Positions 6,352 through 8,658 of a DNA stretch of 8,658 bases are shown here, piece by piece (positions within the stretch are counted from its first letter, which is position 1; every line of letters begins with the position of its first letter). The DNA is from an uncultured Bacteroidales bacterium (GTDB lineage Bacteria > Bacteroidota > Bacteroidia > Bacteroidales > UBA932): positions 1 through 8,658 of the forward strand of contig CAKUSF010000088.1 of NCBI GenBank assembly GCA_934678915.1, written 5' to 3'. The notes under the pieces were generated by a model, which ran no database searches, was not told the origin of the DNA, and saw only the letters and a list, made by a program, of their open reading frames with translations. Position numbers and translations under genes: made by a program.

Positions 6352-8271
6352 ATGAGGAATATATCATTATACACGGTTCTGTTTCTCGCTGCCGCGGCAC
6401 TCGCGTCCTGCACCAAGGCTCCGGTCCCAGCGAGTGGCGGTTTCCCGGAGGACGGTATAGTTCGTATCAGCACGACTGTCTCCGCGCTGGAGACAAAGGC
6501 TCCTGAGACGCGTGCCGATGCGGCACCATATTCAGGAAGCACCCTTGGTCTTTTCTTGGACTACGGTAACGGGGAGAAATATTCCCAGAACAATTACCTC
6601 TGGGAGAATGACGGCTCCAACAACTGGACCGCTTCGACCCCGATGCTTTGGAAAGACGCTTCGACGAAGCTTGACGGCATCTATGCCTACGCTCCTTATG
6701 TGGCGGGGGAGGACAATCCCAGCGAAGTGAAGTTCACGATTCCTCTCGACCAGTCGGAGGGGCTTGATGCTGCGGATCTTCTCTGGTGTCCGATGCAGGG
6801 TTTCGATCCGGCTACAGGGTTGACTGACAAGAAATTGAACATTGAGTTTAAGCACGCCCTCGTCAAGCTTACGGTGAACATCACCCTCGGCACGGAGTTC
6901 AAGGGTAAGGATATTTCCATTCGGGAGGCGCTGTTCCGCGGGTCGGTTGACAAGGCTGCGATCTGGTTTCGCGACAAGCCGAGTGCTGTCGGTGTGGCGT
7001 CGAGTGTGAGTGCCAATGCCGTGAGCATCAAGATGCACGACTGCTCGGCTGACGGGAAACTCGCCTGCGAGGTCATATTCTTTCCTCATAGCTTTGACGG
7101 GAAGGAGATGCTCACCTTCACCCTCTCCGACGGTAAGGATTATCGGTTCACCCCGGCAGGCGGCTTTGACGACAGATTCAAGCTTGGTAATGCCTATAAT
7201 ATGAATGTGAAAGTCGGCAACGACAAGGTGGAAATCGTGAACGTGGCCATAGCGGACTGGGATGGTTCCAGCAACGTGGGCGGTGAAAATACTGATTTTG
7301 AGGCGTCCAAGTCTCCGCAGCCGGTGAGCATCTCTGACCTGCGCACGGAGCTCAAGGCCTGGAATGATGCCAACCCTTCCGCTAAGAAGTCGCTTGCAGA
7401 CATGATAACGCGGGAATTGCTTGATGATTGCTGCGTGGACGGCAAACTGATTTTGACCGGTGAGTTTGACAACACGACTGAGTTGTGTCTCGGCATGTCT
7501 GAGGAGACCATTGAGGCTTTCGCTGTCATCGCGGCCTACGTCCGTGACAACGATGTCACCTATCTGGACATGAGTGGGCTCAAAGGTGTCACAAGTCTGA
7601 TGGACGTCACTCTGGATAATGTTTCCGGTGCTGAGGAAGTCTATAACTTGCGTTTTAGCTCTGTAATTGAAATCGGCTCTACCGTAAGCGGTGCAGGAAG
7701 CAAACTCAAGACTTTCATCGGTTCCGATGATGTGGTCAACATCAATTGCGCTTTTGCTGGATGTACTGATTTGGTCTCGGTTTCAGGTCTTGCGAATGTG
7801 GAGAATGCTGAATATGCGTTCATGAACTGTTCCAAACTCGCAAAGACCCCAGAGCTTCCGAAGGTCGTTAATCTTAAGAGCGCTTTTAATAAAACGCCCA
7901 TAACAGAGCTAAAATACGAGAGTGCCCAGATAATCTCTGTATACAACTGTCCTGAACTGAGAATCATAGATTGCCCGAATGTCGTGACACTCGGAGAGAA
8001 TGCCTTTGTGTCATTGCCTAAACTAACGGAAATCCACTTGAAATCAAAGTTTTTCAAAGATGTTCACTGTTATGCTTTTAACGGTATATCTCCTAAAGGA
8101 CAGATCATACTCTATTTGGATGAATCTCAGGAAAAACACATAGATGCGACCAATAAGACATGGACTCCTAAAGATTCGGATGATAATTCTGTGGTTTCTG
8201 GCAAAGGGGGTGGTGTAGTCTATCTCTATCTTCTCAAAGCCGTCTACTGCGGAACGGAAAAGATTCTATAG
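6352..8271 (+). CDS. Fimbrillin lipoprotein with BspA-like leucine-rich tail
   Basis: 639 residues from the ATG at 6352. An in-frame TTG at 6346 would overlap the upstream stop and is less likely. Signal peptide ends LASC (lipidated Cys20). The head is a third fimbrillin type: Thr48-Lys49 and Thr53-Arg54, a YAYAPY block, ADLLWCPMQ, FKHALVKLTVNITLGTEF at bases 6847-6900, and a last strand with AIADWD. From about 324 the module LRTELKAWNDANP to MSGLKGVTSL appears, then leucine-rich units (about 440-600: LVSVSGLANV, AFMNCSKLAKTPELP, LRIIDCPNV, LTEIHL) and the end LKAVYCGTEKIL. Module and tail match the gene at 974 closely, the head does not. As third gene of the operon, starting 2 bases after the previous stop, it depends on upstream translation. 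Probable adhesive or tip subunit. Confidence 0.87.
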   Translation: MRNISLYTVLFLAAAALASCTKAPVPASGGFPEDGIVRISTTVSALETKAPETRADAAPYSGSTLGLFLDYGNGEKYSQNNYLWENDGSNNWTASTPMLWKDASTKLDGIYAYAPYVAGEDNPSEVKFTIPLDQSEGLDAADLLWCPMQGFDPATGLTDKKLNIEFKHALVKLTVNITLGTEFKGKDISIREALFRGSVDKAAIWFRDKPSAVGVASSVSANAVSIKMHDCSADGKLACEVIFFPHSFDGKEMLTFTLSDGKDYRFTPAGGFDDRFKLGNAYNMNVKVGNDKVEIVNVAIADWDGSSNVGGENTDFEASKSPQPVSISDLRTELKAWNDANPSAKKSLADMITRELLDDCCVDGKLILTGEFDNTTELCLGMSEETIEAFAVIAAYVRDNDVTYLDMSGLKGVTSLMDVTLDNVSGAEEVYNLRFSSVIEIGSTVSGAGSKLKTFIGSDDVVNINCAFAGCTDLVSVSGLANVENAEYAFMNCSKLAKTPELPKVVNLKSAFNKTPITELKYESAQIISVYNCPELRIIDCPNVVTLGENAFVSLPKLTEIHLKSKFFKDVHCYAFNGISPKGQIILYLDESQEKHIDATNKTWTPKDSDDNSVVSGKGGGVVYLYLLKAVYCGTEKIL

Positions 8272-8326
8272 TGTCAGACCCGGAAGATATTCTCGAAGTT
8301 GATGAAAGAGTTTGCGCTCATAGCCT

Positions 8327-8358
8327 GTAAAGAAGCCGCCCCAATAATCTGGAGCGGC
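8327..8358 (-). terminator. Leftward terminator of the small gene, hairpin 1 copy B
   Basis: GCCGCCCC (8335-8342), loop of 8, GGAGCGGC (8351-8358). Minus-strand RNA forms eight pairs with one G-U and is followed by TTCTTTAC. The + strand would have a C-A mismatch and no U tail. It begins 37 bases after the stop of the 50-codon leftward gene, the expected place for its terminator. Confidence 0.6.
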
Positions 8359-8394
8359 CCCTATGCGGACGGAATCACTGATCAGAGTCACCTC

Positions 8395-8547
8395 TTACCG
8401 CTTACGGTAATGGCCTCTCACGTAAACCTTCCTGCCACCGACCATTCTGAAATGGCCTCTGACAAAGACAGGTTTTCGAGCTGCTTCCTTGCACTCTGTG
8501 CAAAGGCGCTCTCCGAAGCTAAAATTGAATTGGAGTTTAAAATACAT
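8395..8547 (-). CDS. Small basic protein with CxxC and twin VRGH repeats
   Basis: 50 residues, ATG at 8547-8545, TAA at 8397-8395, on the strand opposite the pilus genes. The first part is hydrophobic and aromatic (MYFKLQFNFSF). C16-T-E-C19 is a CxxC pair. Then come two copies of V[FY]VRGH[FY]R, starting 14 residues apart at 27 and 41, and a very basic end, RKR. Two Cys and the two repeat His (32, 46) could bind a metal, which is inference only. The repetition also shows in the DNA: AATGGCCTCT at 8409-8418 and 8451-8460, 42 bases apart. A leftward terminator follows it and another leftward terminator precedes it, so it forms a self-contained unit. No Shine-Dalgarno site is seen; the bases before the ATG are A-rich, as is common in this group. 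I cannot name a family; a nucleic-acid-binding role would fit its charge. Confidence 0.6.
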   Translation of the reverse strand: MYFKLQFNFSFGERLCTECKEAARKPVFVRGHFRMVGGRKVYVRGHYRKR

Positions 8548-8617
8548 TTTGAATTTTGTCGTAATATGCTTGAGAGCTGGGAGCGGCTTGTCAAGAGTAC
8601 GTCATCCGCATTATCTC

Positions 8618-8656
8618 AAAAAAAGGAGCATCTGCCTTTAGTAGGGCAGACGCTCC
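8618..8656 (-). terminator. Leftward intrinsic terminator, cassette hairpin 2 copy B
   Basis: GGAGCATCTGCC (8625-8636), loop of 8 differing from copy A, GGCAGACGCTCC (8645-8656). On the minus strand it is followed by seven T (8624-8618). It would end a leftward transcript that begins to the right of the window. Whether T residues also follow on the + strand, which would make it bidirectional, cannot be seen. Confidence 0.75.
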
Positions 8657-8658
8657 TT

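Larger units (their letters stand above)
8328..8656. repeat. Intergenic cassette, copy B (long form with small gene)
   Basis: Second copy of the element at 2917-3061. The left part (8328-8371) and right part (8567-8656) match copy A, and the identical run of about 55 bases starts at 8567. Between them lie about 185 bases absent from copy A, holding the small leftward gene and little else. The inverted pair is here ATGCGGACG (8363-8371) and CATCCGCAT (8603-8611), still fully paired with one G-U in minus-strand RNA. The stretch 8272-8327, between the pilus gene and the cassette, shows nothing recognisable. Confidence 0.85.

Noticed and set aside
8551..8558. Rightward -7 box GAATTTTG behind the small gene
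   Set aside because: It fails the first base of TAnnTTTG, the spacer to the nearest TTG is only 18 bases, and it would read straight into the hairpin at 8625.
8548..8617. Own promoter for the small leftward gene
   Set aside because: TTGACA is present at 8596-8591 on the minus strand, but the nearest TATTAC is 22 bases away and no TAnnTTTG box exists, so I could not support a promoter.

Overview
The window looks like chromosomal DNA from a Bacteroidales bacterium (gut or oral Bacteroides, Prevotella, Muribaculaceae or Alistipes type). Five consecutive + strand genes encode lipoproteins of the Mfa-like/fimbrillin superfamily, the building blocks of type V pili. The best promoter candidates fit the Bacteroides -33/-7 consensus (TTTG, about 20 bases, TAnnTTTG). 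The genus cannot be named from the sequence.

Layout. Bases 1-2884 hold the end of one operon: a fimbrillin cut at its 5' end by the window edge (1-960), then a fimbrillin with a BspA-like leucine-rich tail (974-2884). Bases 2885-3291 are a dense intergenic region with two hairpins that read as leftward terminators, a candidate leftward small RNA, a back-to-back promoter pair and a structured leader. Bases 3292-8271 hold a second operon of three genes separated by 1 and 2 bases: a fimbrillin, a fimbrillin with a GLUG beta-helix tail, and a fimbrillin with a leucine-rich tail. Bases 8272-8658 repeat the intergenic cassette, and this copy carries an extra 50-codon leftward gene (8395-8547) with a CxxC motif and two V[FY]VRGH[FY]R repeats.

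How the parts relate. All five proteins have a lipobox cysteine and, 26-30 residues later, a Thr-Lys/Arg step. That is where trypsin-like processing matures type V pilins, so most or all may be assembled as shaft, accessory or tip subunits rather than kept as anchors. The locus is modular. Gene 2 has the head type of gene 4 but the tail type of gene 5, the tails are clearly more A+T-rich than the heads, and the two operons look like expanded copies of one plan. A run of eight G in gene 3 could switch that gene, and the two tightly packed genes after it, by slippage.

The most unusual part is the repeated intergenic cassette. Its hairpin stems are kept while the loops differ, and stem mismatches on the + strand become G-U pairs in minus-strand RNA. 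This points to leftward transcription between rightward pilus operons. No pilus anchor, protease, recombinase, tRNA, rRNA, IS element or CRISPR array is visible.
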